A stretch of DNA of 64,000 nt from JAOUGY01 sp963825585 (GCA_963825585.1 CAWGTX010000002.1:124001-188000); one strand, 5' to 3'. Positions 53,072 to 62,138 are shown, numbered from the stretch's first letter. Made by a program: numbers and translations. The notes: generated by a model from the letters alone, not told the origin.

Positions 53072-54453
53072 CAGTCCTCCGCAATGAACACGGTCTTGTA
53101 CTCGGAGTAGTGCTCGAGCGCGGCCATCCCCTGTTCACGTCCGATCCCCGAGTGTTTCATACCGCCGAACGGCGCCTCGATATGGGCCGACGACGACGAG
53201 TTGATCGACAACATGCCCGTCTCGACCCCCCGTGCCACACGCAGCGCCCGCCCGACGTCGCGTGTCCAGATCGACCCGGACAGACCGTACATCGAGTCGT
53301 TGGCCATGCTGATGCCCTCCTCCTCGCCGTTGAACGGAATGATCGCCACCACCGGCCCGAAGATCTCCTCCTGGGCGATGCGCATGTCGGCGGTCACGTC
53401 GGCATAGATGGCCGGGGTGAGGTAGTTGCCGGGCGAGTCGAGACGCTCCCCACCACACACCCGGCGGGCGCCCTCGGAATCCCCGATACGGAGATACCCC
53501 TCGACGCTGTCGCGATGAGCGGGGGTGATGAGCGGACCCATCTCGGTGTCCTCGTCGGCCGGGTCGCCCAGCCGTACTGCAGACGCCCGGGCGGCGAAGC
53601 GCTCGACGAACTCGTCGAACACCGGCCGTTCCACCAGCATCCGACTGCGGGCACAGCAGTCCTGACCGGCGTTGTCGTACGCCGACCAGAACGACGACTC
53701 CATGCAGGCGTCGAGGTCGGCATCGGCGAACACCACGTTCGCCGACTTCCCTCCGAGCTCGAGCGAGACCCGCTTGATGCCTTCGGCCGCCTGTTTCATG
53801 ACCTGCGTCCCGATCACGGTCGATCCCGTGAACGAGATCTTGGACACCAGCGGATGGTTGACCAGGGCGTCTCCGGCCACCGAGCCCTTTCCGGTGACGA
53901 CACCGAATACTCCTTCGGGCAGACCCGCCTCGAGGGCGATCGCCTGCAGGGCCAACGCGGTCAGCGGCGTCACCTCGGCGGGTTTGACCACCACGGAGTT
54001 GCCCATGGCGAGCGCCGGAGCCACCTTCCAGCCCAGGATGACCATGGGGAAGTTCCAGGGTGTGATTGCGGCGCACACCCCGATCGGCTCACGGAAGGTG
54101 AGCAGGGTGCCCCGGGCGTTGCCGGGAATCGTCTGACCGACGAACTTGTCGACCGCGCCGGCGTAGTAGTCGAAGGTGGTGGCGACGGCGCCCACCTCTC
54201 CCCTCGCAGCCGAGATCGGCTTGCCGGTGTTGGCCGATTCGAGGCGGGCAAGCGACTCCTGGTCGCGACGGATGATGTCGGCGATGCGACGCAGTACATC
54301 GCGGCGCTCCCGGACCGTGGCCCGACGCCACACCCCTTCGGCGAAGCGGGCGTGAGCACGGTTGACGGCGGCCTCGACGTCGGTGGGCGTGGCCTGTGGC
54401 ACCTCGTCGATGACTTCCTGGTTCGCCGGGTTCACAACGGCGGTGGTGGTCAT
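53071..54453 (-). CDS. NAD(P)-dependent aldehyde dehydrogenase
   Basis: A 460-residue ALDH-superfamily enzyme. The cofactor site includes ITPWNFPMVILGWKVAPALA and the KPAE motif (VVVKPAEVTPLTAL). The catalytic glutamate lies in LELGGKSANVVF and the nucleophile cysteine in NAGQDCCARSRM. The C-terminal region contains EEIFGPVVAIIPF and the closing GGMKHSGIGREQGMAAL. In the operon it would oxidise a gamma-glutamylated aldehyde (gamma-glutamyl-aminoacetaldehyde if the substrate is ethanolamine) to the acid. Its start overlaps the stop of the short-chain dehydrogenase (ATGA) and its stop overlaps the amidotransferase start. Confidence 0.92.
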   Translation of the reverse strand: MTTTAVVNPANQEVIDEVPQATPTDVEAAVNRAHARFAEGVWRRATVRERRDVLRRIADIIRRDQESLARLESANTGKPISAARGEVGAVATTFDYYAGAVDKFVGQTIPGNARGTLLTFREPIGVCAAITPWNFPMVILGWKVAPALAMGNSVVVKPAEVTPLTALALQAIALEAGLPEGVFGVVTGKGSVAGDALVNHPLVSKISFTGSTVIGTQVMKQAAEGIKRVSLELGGKSANVVFADADLDACMESSFWSAYDNAGQDCCARSRMLVERPVFDEFVERFAARASAVRLGDPADEDTEMGPLITPAHRDSVEGYLRIGDSEGARRVCGGERLDSPGNYLTPAIYADVTADMRIAQEEIFGPVVAIIPFNGEEEGISMANDSMYGLSGSIWTRDVGRALRVARGVETGMLSINSSSSAHIEAPFGGMKHSGIGREQGMAALEHYSEYKTVFIAED

Positions 54454-55223
54454 TCCGGGGTCACGTAGGCGGCGGTCAGGCCGCCGTCGACCATGAACTC
54501 GGTCCCGGTCACGAACGACGAGTCGTCCGAGGCCAGGAACAACGCCCCCTTGGCCATCTCGGCCGCCTCGCCGAAACGGCCCATCGGGATGTGCACCAGC
54601 CGGCGTTGCTGCTTCTCGGGCGTGTCGAGGTACTTCATCAGCAACGGCGTGTTGAGCGGTCCCGGGCAGAGGGCGTTCACCCTGATCCCCTCCCGGGCGT
54701 GCACCACCGCCAGCTCACGGGTCATGGCCAGCACCGCTCCCTTCGACGCCGTGTAGGCGAGCTGCGGGGTGGCGGCACCCAGGATCGCCACGAACGACGC
54801 CGTGTTGATGATGGAACCGCCACCGGCACGCTCGAGCGCCGGGATGCCGTACTTGCATCCGAAGAACACACCTTTGACGTTGATGTCGAAGGTCAGGTCC
54901 CACACCTCCTCGGTGGTGGTGACGGCGTTGTCGTCGTCGGCGTGGCTGATCCCGGCGTTGTTGAACATGACGTCGAGTTTCCCGTAGCGATCCTCGGCTG
55001 CAGCCACCATCGCCTCGTTGTCTGCTGGTTTGGAGACGTCCGCCCGGAACACCGACGCGGTGCCTCCCGCCGCGGTGGCACGGGCGACCGTGGCCGCCGC
55101 CGCCTCCTCGTTCACGTCCACCGCCAGCACGGCCGCTCCCTCGGCGGCGAACAACAGCGTCGTCTCGAGCCCGATCCCCGAACCGGCGCCCGTGATGAGC
55201 GCCACCTTGCCGTCAAGTCTCAT
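54450..55223 (-). CDS. Short-chain dehydrogenase/reductase
   Basis: A 257-residue classical SDR. The nucleotide-binding motif is ITGAGSGIGLET, with Asp in AVDVNEE favouring NAD. NNAGIS, the catalytic Ser in INTASFVAILG and the Tyr/Lys pair in YTASKGAVLAMT complete the active site. ATG 55221-55223 (MRLDGKVALITG) is the family start; the frame runs upstream into the glutamine-synthetase-like gene without meaning. In a gamma-glutamylethanolamide pathway this enzyme would oxidise the free alcohol to the aldehyde, a step that a putrescine pathway would not need. It overlaps the aldehyde dehydrogenase by four bases. Confidence 0.9.
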   Translation of the reverse strand: MRLDGKVALITGAGSGIGLETTLLFAAEGAAVLAVDVNEEAAAATVARATAAGGTASVFRADVSKPADNEAMVAAAEDRYGKLDVMFNNAGISHADDDNAVTTTEEVWDLTFDINVKGVFFGCKYGIPALERAGGGSIINTASFVAILGAATPQLAYTASKGAVLAMTRELAVVHAREGIRVNALCPGPLNTPLLMKYLDTPEKQQRRLVHIPMGRFGEAAEMAKGALFLASDDSSFVTGTEFMVDGGLTAAYVTPE

Positions 55224-55239
55224 GCCAGAACTCCCGTGA

Positions 55240-56616
55240 TCAGATTCGTTCGAAGTACCGGGCACGTTCCCAGTCGGTGACCGAGTTGTCGAACGCCGAC
55301 TGCTCCACCCGCAGGAACTGGGTGTAGTGCTCACGCACCTCGACCCCGAAGGCTTCGGCGACGAAGTCGCTACCGGCGAACAGCTCTGTCGCCTCGCGCA
55401 GCGTGTAGGGAACCCGGGGAAGATGCTGGGCCTGGTACACGTCGCCTTCGAAGATGTCGGGTGGCTCGGTCCGGTTGCGGATCCCGTCCATCCCCGCCGC
55501 CAGCACCGCCGCATAGGCGAGGTAGGGGTTGGCGTCGGCCCCGGGGATGCGACACTCGATCCGCAGGCTGGGCCCCTCCCCCACCACCCGGAACCCGGCG
55601 GTGCGGTTGTCGTAGCTCCAGGCGATCCTGGTGGGCGCCCACGACCCGTCCTGGTAGCGCTTGTACGAATTCACGGTGGGAGCGAAGAACGGCATCAGCT
55701 CGGGGATGCGTTTCATCCAGCCGCCCAGGAACCAGCGGAACACATCGGTACCGTCGACCGGGCCGAACCGCTGGTCGCCGGGGAAGGCCGGATCGTCGCC
55801 CGACCAGAGGCTGACGTGGAGGTGACAACTCGAGCCGGCCTCGGTGATGTCGGGCTTGGCCATGAACGTGATGCTCACGCCGAGGGCGTCGGCGATCTCC
55901 TTCATCGCCAGTTTCATGACGGTGTGACGGTCGGCCATGGTGAGCACGTCGGTGTAGCGGACGTTCATCTCGTGCTGGCCACGGCCCCACTCGCCCTTGG
56001 AGTTCTCGACCGGGATGCCCGAACGCGACAGGTGACGGCGCACCTCGGCGTTGTAGAACTCCTCGCGTGTGCCCTGCAACAGGTGGTAGTCCTCGATGTA
56101 CCACCCGACCGGCCGCATGTTGTGGTAGCTCTTCTCGGCGAGCTCGCGGTAGGAATCCTCGTAGAGGTAGTACTCCAGCTCGGAGGCGCCCTTGGCGGTG
56201 TACCCGAGGTCGGCGGCCAGCGCGAGCTGACGCTTGAGGATCGAACGCGGCCCGACGTGAACCAGCTCGTGGCTCTTGGGGTCGTGGAGGTCACACAGCA
56301 CGAAGGCGGTGCGGTCGAGCCAGCTGGCCACACGCATCGTGCTGAGGTCGGGGACCATGTGGAAGTCGCCGTAGCCGAGCTCCCAGTTGGCGTAGCGGTA
56401 CCCGGGGACCGGCTCCATCTCCATGTCGACGGTGAGCAAGTAGTCACAGCCGTGGGTGCCGTGGTCGTGCACATCGTCGACGAAGTGCTGGGCGTCGAAG
56501 CGTTTGCCGTGGACCCGTCCGTAGTGGTCGGTGAAGGCGACCACCACCGTGTCGATGGCGTCGCTCGCCACCTTCTCCCGCAGCTCGGCCATGGCGAGCA
56601 TGCCTCGAACAGTCAT
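55240..56616 (-). CDS. Glutamine-synthetase-like gamma-glutamylamine ligase (GlnA4/PuuA type)
   Basis: A 458-residue GS-fold enzyme. The beta-grasp N domain has VVVAFTDHYGRVHGKRFD. The catalytic domain shows GASELEYYLYED, GQHEMNVRYTDVLTMADRHT, the glutamate/metal site GSSCHLHVSLW, and the ATP-site stretches FFAPTVNSYKRY and RIAWSYDNRTAGFRV. The adenylylation loop of GlnA I is absent. Such paralogues ligate glutamate to amines (PuuA on putrescine, GlnA4 of Streptomyces on ethanolamine). ATG 56614-56616 follows AAGGAGG. The preceding permease of ethanolamine type and the following SDR point to ethanolamine as amine. An intergenic hairpin precedes it. Confidence 0.88.
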   Translation of the reverse strand: MTVRGMLAMAELREKVASDAIDTVVVAFTDHYGRVHGKRFDAQHFVDDVHDHGTHGCDYLLTVDMEMEPVPGYRYANWELGYGDFHMVPDLSTMRVASWLDRTAFVLCDLHDPKSHELVHVGPRSILKRQLALAADLGYTAKGASELEYYLYEDSYRELAEKSYHNMRPVGWYIEDYHLLQGTREEFYNAEVRRHLSRSGIPVENSKGEWGRGQHEMNVRYTDVLTMADRHTVMKLAMKEIADALGVSITFMAKPDITEAGSSCHLHVSLWSGDDPAFPGDQRFGPVDGTDVFRWFLGGWMKRIPELMPFFAPTVNSYKRYQDGSWAPTRIAWSYDNRTAGFRVVGEGPSLRIECRIPGADANPYLAYAAVLAAGMDGIRNRTEPPDIFEGDVYQAQHLPRVPYTLREATELFAGSDFVAEAFGVEVREHYTQFLRVEQSAFDNSVTDWERARYFERI

Positions 56617-56633
56617 CGATCCTCCTTCATGCA

Positions 56634-56665
56634 CGGAGCCTCCCGACCGCGGTCAGGAGGCTCCG
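56634..56665 (-). terminator. Hairpin between the permease and ligase genes
   Basis: CGGAGCCTCC and GGAGGCTCCG pair over an inner GACC/GGTC stem, 18-49 bases upstream of the ligase start and downstream of the permease stop. It could attenuate transcription or balance permease against enzyme expression. No T-tract is seen. Confidence 0.55.
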
Positions 56666-56682
56666 GTGTCGTCGGCTCCGGG

Positions 56683-58182
56683 TCAGCGCAGCTCTCGCTC
56701 GGCCTCCACACGGAGGGCGAACTCCTCCTCGGGTGCCTGGGCGACGAGCCGGTGGCGGCTCCCGAACCAGTAGTAGACGAACATGAGCGCCACGAAGATG
56801 GCGGTGCCCACCACGCCGGGACGGTTGCCCTCGATGGCGAGCGTCGCCACCAGCGAGATGACTGCCAGCACCAGGCCGACCATGGCGCCGGGGACGCCGA
56901 GCGGGCTCTCGTAGGGTCGATCCAGATCGGGACGCCTCTTCTTCAGCACGATGTAGGTCCACATCACCAACGCATAACTGATGGTGGCCCCGAAGACCGC
57001 CATCGTGAGCAACGCCGCACCCACGGCTCCTTCACCGAAGAACTGGATGACCAGAGCGATGGCGAATCCGACCACCGCTCCCAGCAGCAGCGCACGGTGG
57101 GGTGTCTTGCGCTTCGAAGTGACCGAGATCCAACGGGGGATGTACCCGGATCGCGACGCCGCGAACAGGACCCGCCCGTAGGCGTACATGATGGCGTGGA
57201 AGCTGGCGACGAGCCCGGTGAGGGCGATGAGGGTGAGGAAGGTCCCCACCCCGCTGCCATCGCCGAACGCAGCCCTGAAACCGATCTCGAGCGGCGCACC
57301 GGCATCCCCGATCTCGAGGGCGCCGCCGCCGACGCCGGTGTTGAGCACCAGGGTCAGCACCGAGGCCACCAGCAGCGTGCCGATACCGTAGATCAACGCC
57401 TTGGGCATGTCACGGGCCACGTCGTGCGACTCCTCGGATGCCAGCGGGAGCTGCTCGATCGCCAGGTAGAACCAGATGGCGAACGGAAGGGCGGCGAAGA
57501 TCCCGTAGAAGCCGTTCGGCAGGAACGTCGACGAACCGGCCCGAGCGGTGTCGACCGGGATGTTGTTGAGCAACGCCGGGTCGAAGGCGCCGGTGGCGAG
57601 CACCGAGACGTAGAAGGCGATGAGCACCGCCAACGATGCCACCGTCACCACCAGCGACACCTTGAGGCTCAGTTCGGAGCCCCAGATGTTGATCGCCAGG
57701 AAGATGCCGTAGAACACCACCCACCACACGATGTTGGCGCCGGTCTCTCCGAACACGCCGGACAGGTCGACGAGGGCATTGGCGTACCCGGACACACCGA
57801 CCACGATCACGGCCGGGGTGACGACGTACTCCACCATGTCGGTGATCGAGTTGAAGTAGGCCATTCCCGGTCCGAATGCGTTGCGGGTGAACCCGTAGAA
57901 GCCACCGGCGGTGGGGAGCGCCGTCGACATCTCGGCGATCGACAGCACCATCGCCACGTACATGATGGCGATGAAGAAGGTGGCGATCAGCAGGCCGCCG
58001 AACCCGCCGGCGGCGAGACCGAAGTTCCACCCGAAGAAGTCACCCGAGATGACCGCTCCCACTCCGAGCGCCCACAACAGCACCCATCCGGCGCTCTTCT
58101 TCAGCTGACGCTGTTCGAGGTAGGACTGATCGACCTGCTGGTAGGTCGCACCCTTGACCCGAAGGTCCTTCTCCGAAGACAT
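56683..58182 (-). CDS. APC-family permease of the ethanolamine permease type
   Basis: A 499-residue transporter with about twelve helices. The N-terminal YLEQRQLKKSAGWVLLWALG, VGAVISGDFFGWNFGLAAGG and ALPTAGGFYGFTRNAFGP match the ethanolamine permease subfamily (TIGR00908 type), in which VISGDxxGWNFGL is characteristic. ATG 58180-58182 follows AGGAGG; the upstream open codons are not conserved. It is the first gene of the leftward operon and presumably imports the amine substrate. A divergent RpiR-type regulator begins 184 bases away. Confidence 0.87.
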   Translation of the reverse strand: MSSEKDLRVKGATYQQVDQSYLEQRQLKKSAGWVLLWALGVGAVISGDFFGWNFGLAAGGFGGLLIATFFIAIMYVAMVLSIAEMSTALPTAGGFYGFTRNAFGPGMAYFNSITDMVEYVVTPAVIVVGVSGYANALVDLSGVFGETGANIVWWVVFYGIFLAINIWGSELSLKVSLVVTVASLAVLIAFYVSVLATGAFDPALLNNIPVDTARAGSSTFLPNGFYGIFAALPFAIWFYLAIEQLPLASEESHDVARDMPKALIYGIGTLLVASVLTLVLNTGVGGGALEIGDAGAPLEIGFRAAFGDGSGVGTFLTLIALTGLVASFHAIMYAYGRVLFAASRSGYIPRWISVTSKRKTPHRALLLGAVVGFAIALVIQFFGEGAVGAALLTMAVFGATISYALVMWTYIVLKKRRPDLDRPYESPLGVPGAMVGLVLAVISLVATLAIEGNRPGVVGTAIFVALMFVYYWFGSRHRLVAQAPEEEFALRVEAERELR

Positions 58183-58306
58183 CCTGTCCTCCTGACCTTG
58201 TCCGGCATCCGTTCCAGGTGACGGCGGCCCGCCACGAGCGGGACGATAGGCAACGCATTCACGTGCGTGCATCGAATTCTGGTCAATTCGTTACGCATAT
58301 TCGTTT

Positions 58307-58335
58307 CTGTACGACGTCTGTATCATTTCGTACAG
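58307..58335. promoter_or_regulatory. Inverted repeat between the permease operon and its regulator
   Basis: CTGTACGA (58307-58314) and TCGTACAG (58328-58335) are perfect complements separated by 13 bases, inside the 184-base divergent region. A related TGTATC lies in the spacer. It is a candidate operator for the RpiR-type protein. Confidence 0.5.
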
Positions 58336-58366
58336 GGGCTCCCACGATGCGCCAGGATGCCCGCCC

Positions 58367-59230
58367 ATGACCGTTGCCCAACTCATCCACGACACCCTCG
58401 ACGCCATGACCCCGGGTGAGCGCCGCGCCGCCCGGGCGCTGCTGGCGCGCTACCCGTTGCTCGGACTCCGCACCGTGGCAGACTTCGCGACCGAGGCGGG
58501 GGTGAGCTCGCCCACGGTGCTTCGTTTCGTCCATCGGCTCGGCTACGACAACTACGCCGGGCTCCAGGACGCCCTCCACGACGAACTCGCCGACCAGTTC
58601 AAGTCGCCGCTCGCCAAGGCATCTGCGGCCGGATCCGGACCGCTCGACGCCATCTCGACCGCGGTGGTCGCCAACATCGAAGCCACCATCGGGTCGATTC
58701 CGGCCTCTGAGCTGACGGCGGTGGTGGAGTTGCTGGTCGACCCGCGCCACCCGGTGTTCATCACCGGCGGCCGATTCACCGATGCGCTCGCCCGGTACAT
58801 GGCCGCCCACCTCCGACTCGTCCGACCCGGTGTCCACCACCTCGATCGCGCCGCCGACGCCAGACGCGACCAACTGCTCGACATGCCGCGAGGCACCCGG
58901 CTGGTGTGCTTCGACATCCGACGGTACGACGCCGACCTCGCAGAGTTCGTGGCCACAGCGGTGGCGCGCGGCGTCGTCATCGTGCTCGTGACAGATCAGT
59001 GGATGTCACCGGTGGCGCTCCACGCCGATCACGTGCTCACCTCCCACATCGAGGTCCCGTCGATCTGGGACTCGAATGCGGCCCTCATGACGGTGGTCGA
59101 GGTGATCCTGGCCGGTGTGACCCGGGGTTCGTGGGAGTCGACCACCGCACGGCTCCACACCCTCGAAGAGTTGCGGGCCGAACCCGCCGGGGGTCACCGC
59201 CGACGTCCTGCCTCGGATCTGGCCCCGTAG
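58367..59230 (+). CDS. MurR/RpiR-family transcriptional regulator
   Basis: A 287-residue regulator. The N-terminal HTH_6 domain (~1-80) has MTPGERRAARALLARYPLLG and TVADFATEAGVSSPTVLRFV, HRLGYDNYAGLQDALHDEL. The C-terminal SIS-fold sensor (~110-270) contains PVFITGGRFTDALARYMAAH and IVLVTDQWMSPVALHADHVL. SIS domains usually bind phosphosugars, but RpiR proteins also control amine and amino-acid operons. Its position, divergent from the permease-ligase operon with an inverted repeat between, makes that operon the likely target. Its last 37 bases overlap the convergent exonuclease gene. Confidence 0.88.
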   Translation: MTVAQLIHDTLDAMTPGERRAARALLARYPLLGLRTVADFATEAGVSSPTVLRFVHRLGYDNYAGLQDALHDELADQFKSPLAKASAAGSGPLDAISTAVVANIEATIGSIPASELTAVVELLVDPRHPVFITGGRFTDALARYMAAHLRLVRPGVHHLDRAADARRDQLLDMPRGTRLVCFDIRRYDADLAEFVATAVARGVVIVLVTDQWMSPVALHADHVLTSHIEVPSIWDSNAALMTVVEVILAGVTRGSWESTTARLHTLEELRAEPAGGHRRRPASDLAP

Positions 59231-59811
59231 GCCCTCAGCGCGGTGACGGTGAGGGGTTCGAGCGCGGCCAGTTTGGTGGCGACGGTCACGAACAACTGGG
59301 CGGTGACGAAGGCATCGGCCAATGCGTCGTGGCTCAGCTCCGGGGGAACTCCGAACCGGTGGGCAGTTTCGGCGAGCTCGTCGTTTCGGGCGGGTGACGG
59401 GTGGCGACCGGTTCGTTCGTCGAGCCTCACGACGAGATGCCGAACGTCGACCATGCGACGCCCCCACCTTCGCCGGCTCCCCCCGCACAAGGTGGGGAGG
59501 AAGGCCGACTCCACCCACGCCGTCCACACCACGATCGGGCCGTCACCGAGAGCCGCCACCAACACCGGCGCCACATCCATCGGGGATCGGCCCGAGCCCA
59601 CGTCACCGGGCAGCATCCGGTGGATGCGGATCGACTCTGCACCGGGTCGGGTTCCGGGATCGACCACGAACCTGAGCGAGCCGGCCAGATCCACCCGCCC
59701 CGCCACCACCGGTACCAGTCCCACCGAGATGACGCTGTCCCGACCCGGGTGGAGGCCGGTGGTTTCGAAGTCGAGGGCGGCATAGCGAACCGACCGCCAG
59801 TCGCCGCTCAT
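59194..59811 (-). CDS. DEDDh 3'-5' exonuclease (DnaQ-like)
   Basis: A 205-residue exonuclease-fold protein. Exo I is YAALDFETTGLHPGRDSV (DxE), the middle aspartate probably lies in the VWTAWVESAF region (a variant, since the usual N/H-x-x-F-D is changed to WVESAFL), and Exo III is LSHDALADAFVTAQL (HxAxxD). It is followed, with a four-base overlap, by the order found in many genomes: it pairs with the DUF294/CBS protein encoded just upstream. Substrate could be DNA or RNA ends. The tail of the gene overlaps the RpiR gene by 37 bases in convergent orientation. Confidence 0.8.
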   Translation of the reverse strand: MSGDWRSVRYAALDFETTGLHPGRDSVISVGLVPVVAGRVDLAGSLRFVVDPGTRPGAESIRIHRMLPGDVGSGRSPMDVAPVLVAALGDGPIVVWTAWVESAFLPTLCGGSRRRWGRRMVDVRHLVVRLDERTGRHPSPARNDELAETAHRFGVPPELSHDALADAFVTAQLFVTVATKLAALEPLTVTALRAYGARSEAGRRR

Positions 59812-61625
59812 CGCCCCCGCACCCGCGGTGCCAGCTCATCGGCCAGGACCCGCTGGGCGTCCCGAACCACCCGGAAGGCATCACGCAACGACCGACGCTC
59901 GATCGGCGAGAGAGACGCCGGATCGATGAGGTCGTCCGGGACTTCATCGGCCACGAATCGCTCCGTCTGATGGGCGAGACGGACGTCGCGCATCAGGGCG
60001 TGAGCCTCACTGAGCGCCTCCGCCGTGTCAGGATCGAGCGAGCCGGCTCTCGCCGCACCATCGAGGCGGCGTGGGGTCGACAACGCCCGGACGCCGCCGC
60101 GCAGGGCGTGAAGCCGGGCCATCTCGGTGATCGGGTGAATCCCGCCCCGCTTGATGTCGAGCGTGCCGTGCTCTCCGTCGGAGCTGACGATCAGATTTCC
60201 GAGGAACCCGATGGGCACATCCATGTCGAGGATCAGACGACCGAGACGGGCCTGGAAGCGGGGGGAACCTGCGGCCCGCTCGACGGCCTCGACGAACAGG
60301 GCCTCGAGGTCCAGCTCGCCCGCCACCACGCGAGCATCGAACACGATCCCCGTGAGGAACGTCGCCTTTGCCTCGGGTAGGTCCATCCACTGCTCGATTC
60401 GCTGCCGCCACCAGCCGAGTGGGCCGCGCCAGCCTTCCTCGGTGGCCATCACCTTGGATTCGCAGCGTGGAATTCCGGCGGAGGCCAGGGCATCCACCAC
60501 GAAACCGGCGAGCCGGCGGTAGTAGTGGTCTTCACCGGCGTCGCCGTCGGCGTAGACCAGGGCATGGTCCTGATCGGTGTGCAACGCCTGCTCGCGTCTT
60601 CCTCCCGAACCCAGCGCCAACCAGCCGTACGGCCCGGGCGGGGGGCCCAGCTCGGTCTCGCCGAGGGCGAGCAGCCGCGTCACCAAGGCGTCGACCAGCG
60701 TTGCCATCACCACACCCACATGAGCAGCGTCGACGCCTGCCCGAACCAGCGGCACCACAGCGGCCGGTATCCGCCGTCCCACCTCCACCGCTCCGGCGAC
60801 GTCGACCGCACGTTCGATGTCGGATCGCAGCCGGAAGGCGTCACGCCGTTGGTGTCCGAGCAGATCGAGATCGGTGAGCATGCCGATCACGCGGCCGTCG
60901 ACAATCACCGGGAGGTGGTGGACACCGAGCGACAACATCGACACGAGCGCCCGGTCGAGCGGCTCGTCGGCCGACACGGTACGGGCCGGGATGGTGGCGA
61001 TCTGTCCGACCGGCGTGGAACCGGCCAACCCTTCTGCGACCACCCGCGCCCGCATGTCCCGATCGGTGATGATGCCCACAGGGCCGTTGCCGGTGACGAC
61101 GGCGGCAGTGGCGCCGACCTCGGTGAGCTGACGCGCCACCTCGGCCACCGCAACGTCGGCAGCCACCGATACGAGCGGCCCGGCCGCCACTTCCGCAGCC
61201 GTCGAGGTGTCGGTGGACCACTGGGGGCCGTCGGGCCGGGGACGATCACGCAGTGAAACGGTGAGGAACCGCATTCCCGACGGATGCGAGAACACCTGCC
61301 GGGCGTGTTCGCCGCCGATCAGATAACAGAGGGTCTCCTCCGCCGCCCGGATCCCGAGTGCCGGCGCCATCCCCGACAACAGGCTCGGGAACCCGAACAG
61401 ATCACCTTCGGCGAGAATGTCGACGACCCGATCTCCGTCGAGCACCTCGACCGACCCCCGACGGATGACGTGGACGTACTCCGCCGGCGGACCACCCTGC
61501 TCGATGATGGGGACACCTCGGTCGAAGAACTCGACCTGGATCGCTCGGGCGATGTCGGCGACGACCTCGGCGTCCAGCCCCCGGAATGGAACGTGATCGG
61601 CCAGGAAGCGAACGACATCGAGCAC
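59808..61625 (-). CDS. Cyclic-nucleotide-binding/CBS/DUF294 nucleotidyltransferase-like protein
   Basis: A 605-residue cytoplasmic signalling-type protein. An N-terminal cNMP-binding fold (~1-120) has GVPIIEQGGPPAEYVHVIRR, GSVEVLDGD and EGDLFGFPSLL. Two CBS motifs (~150-270) contain GIITDRDMRARVVAEGLAG and RVIGMLTDLDLLGHQR. The DUF294 nucleotidyltransferase domain (~340-420) has LGSGGRREQALHTDQDHALV, with the GS and DxD features. A C-terminal DUF294_C helical region ends the chain. Relatives, often beside a DnaQ-like exonuclease or acetate transporters, may sense nucleotide or energy state. The stop overlaps the exonuclease start (ATGA). Confidence 0.88.
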   Translation of the reverse strand: MLDVVRFLADHVPFRGLDAEVVADIARAIQVEFFDRGVPIIEQGGPPAEYVHVIRRGSVEVLDGDRVVDILAEGDLFGFPSLLSGMAPALGIRAAEETLCYLIGGEHARQVFSHPSGMRFLTVSLRDRPRPDGPQWSTDTSTAAEVAAGPLVSVAADVAVAEVARQLTEVGATAAVVTGNGPVGIITDRDMRARVVAEGLAGSTPVGQIATIPARTVSADEPLDRALVSMLSLGVHHLPVIVDGRVIGMLTDLDLLGHQRRDAFRLRSDIERAVDVAGAVEVGRRIPAAVVPLVRAGVDAAHVGVVMATLVDALVTRLLALGETELGPPPGPYGWLALGSGGRREQALHTDQDHALVYADGDAGEDHYYRRLAGFVVDALASAGIPRCESKVMATEEGWRGPLGWWRQRIEQWMDLPEAKATFLTGIVFDARVVAGELDLEALFVEAVERAAGSPRFQARLGRLILDMDVPIGFLGNLIVSSDGEHGTLDIKRGGIHPITEMARLHALRGGVRALSTPRRLDGAARAGSLDPDTAEALSEAHALMRDVRLAHQTERFVADEVPDDLIDPASLSPIERRSLRDAFRVVRDAQRVLADELAPRVRGR

Positions 61626-61636
61626 GGATCAACCGT

Positions 61637-62077
61637 TCACTCGTCGGCCCTGGCATCCCAGCGGGGATCCAGCATGCGCAGGAACTCGACGCAGCGGACT
61701 TCCTCGTCGGTCTCACCGATGGCACCGGCCATCCGGGCGAGGCCGTCGAGACACCGAAGGAACCCTCGATTGGAGGGGTGTTGCCAGCGGACGTACCCCG
61801 AACCTTTCCATCCGTTCTTGCGGAGGAAGTCGAGGCCGCGGTGGTACCCGATCCGGAAGTAGGCGTAGGCCTCCACGGAGTCGGCCTGGCCGGCGCTCGC
61901 CGCTTCGGTCAACTCGCCGAGCGCGGCCCAGGCATCCAGCGATGTGGGTCTCGCAGCCACCACCGCGGCCACCGCCTCGCGTGTGGTGGCACGCCCGAGT
62001 GCGGCCACCACGTCCGGATCAGGATCGGGAAGGACGGTCTCGGGTGGGCCCGAGGGGGTGAGGGTGACGTCGGCCAT
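61637..62077 (-). CDS. DUF3151 family protein
   Basis: A 146-residue protein of the actinobacterial DUF3151 family. The diagnostic core is VEAYAYFRIGYHRGLDFLRK, NGWKGSGYVRWQHPSNRGFL and RCLDGLARMAGAIGETDE, VRCVEFLRMLDP. ATG 62075-62077 gives the normal family length. The function is unknown. It is encoded 11 bases upstream of the DUF294 gene on the same strand, so the three minus-strand genes 62077-59194 probably form one operon. Confidence 0.88.
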   Translation of the reverse strand: MADVTLTPSGPPETVLPDPDPDVVAALGRATTREAVAAVVAARPTSLDAWAALGELTEAASAGQADSVEAYAYFRIGYHRGLDFLRKNGWKGSGYVRWQHPSNRGFLRCLDGLARMAGAIGETDEEVRCVEFLRMLDPRWDARADE

Positions 62078-62138
62078 AACCGGAACATAGCGGGCACAGA
62101 GATCCGAGTGAATGGCCCGACGCCGCCACCCAAGCGGG

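Noticed and set aside
51933..58182. Putrescine (Puu) degradation operon
   Set aside because: The ligase, aldehyde dehydrogenase and amidotransferase would fit, but no gamma-glutamylputrescine oxidase or aminotransferase is present. The permease resembles ethanolamine permeases, and an SDR is included.
55327..58221. 964-codon open frame on the plus strand
   Set aside because: Antisense to the ligase and permease genes; His/Gly/Arg-rich shadow without motifs.
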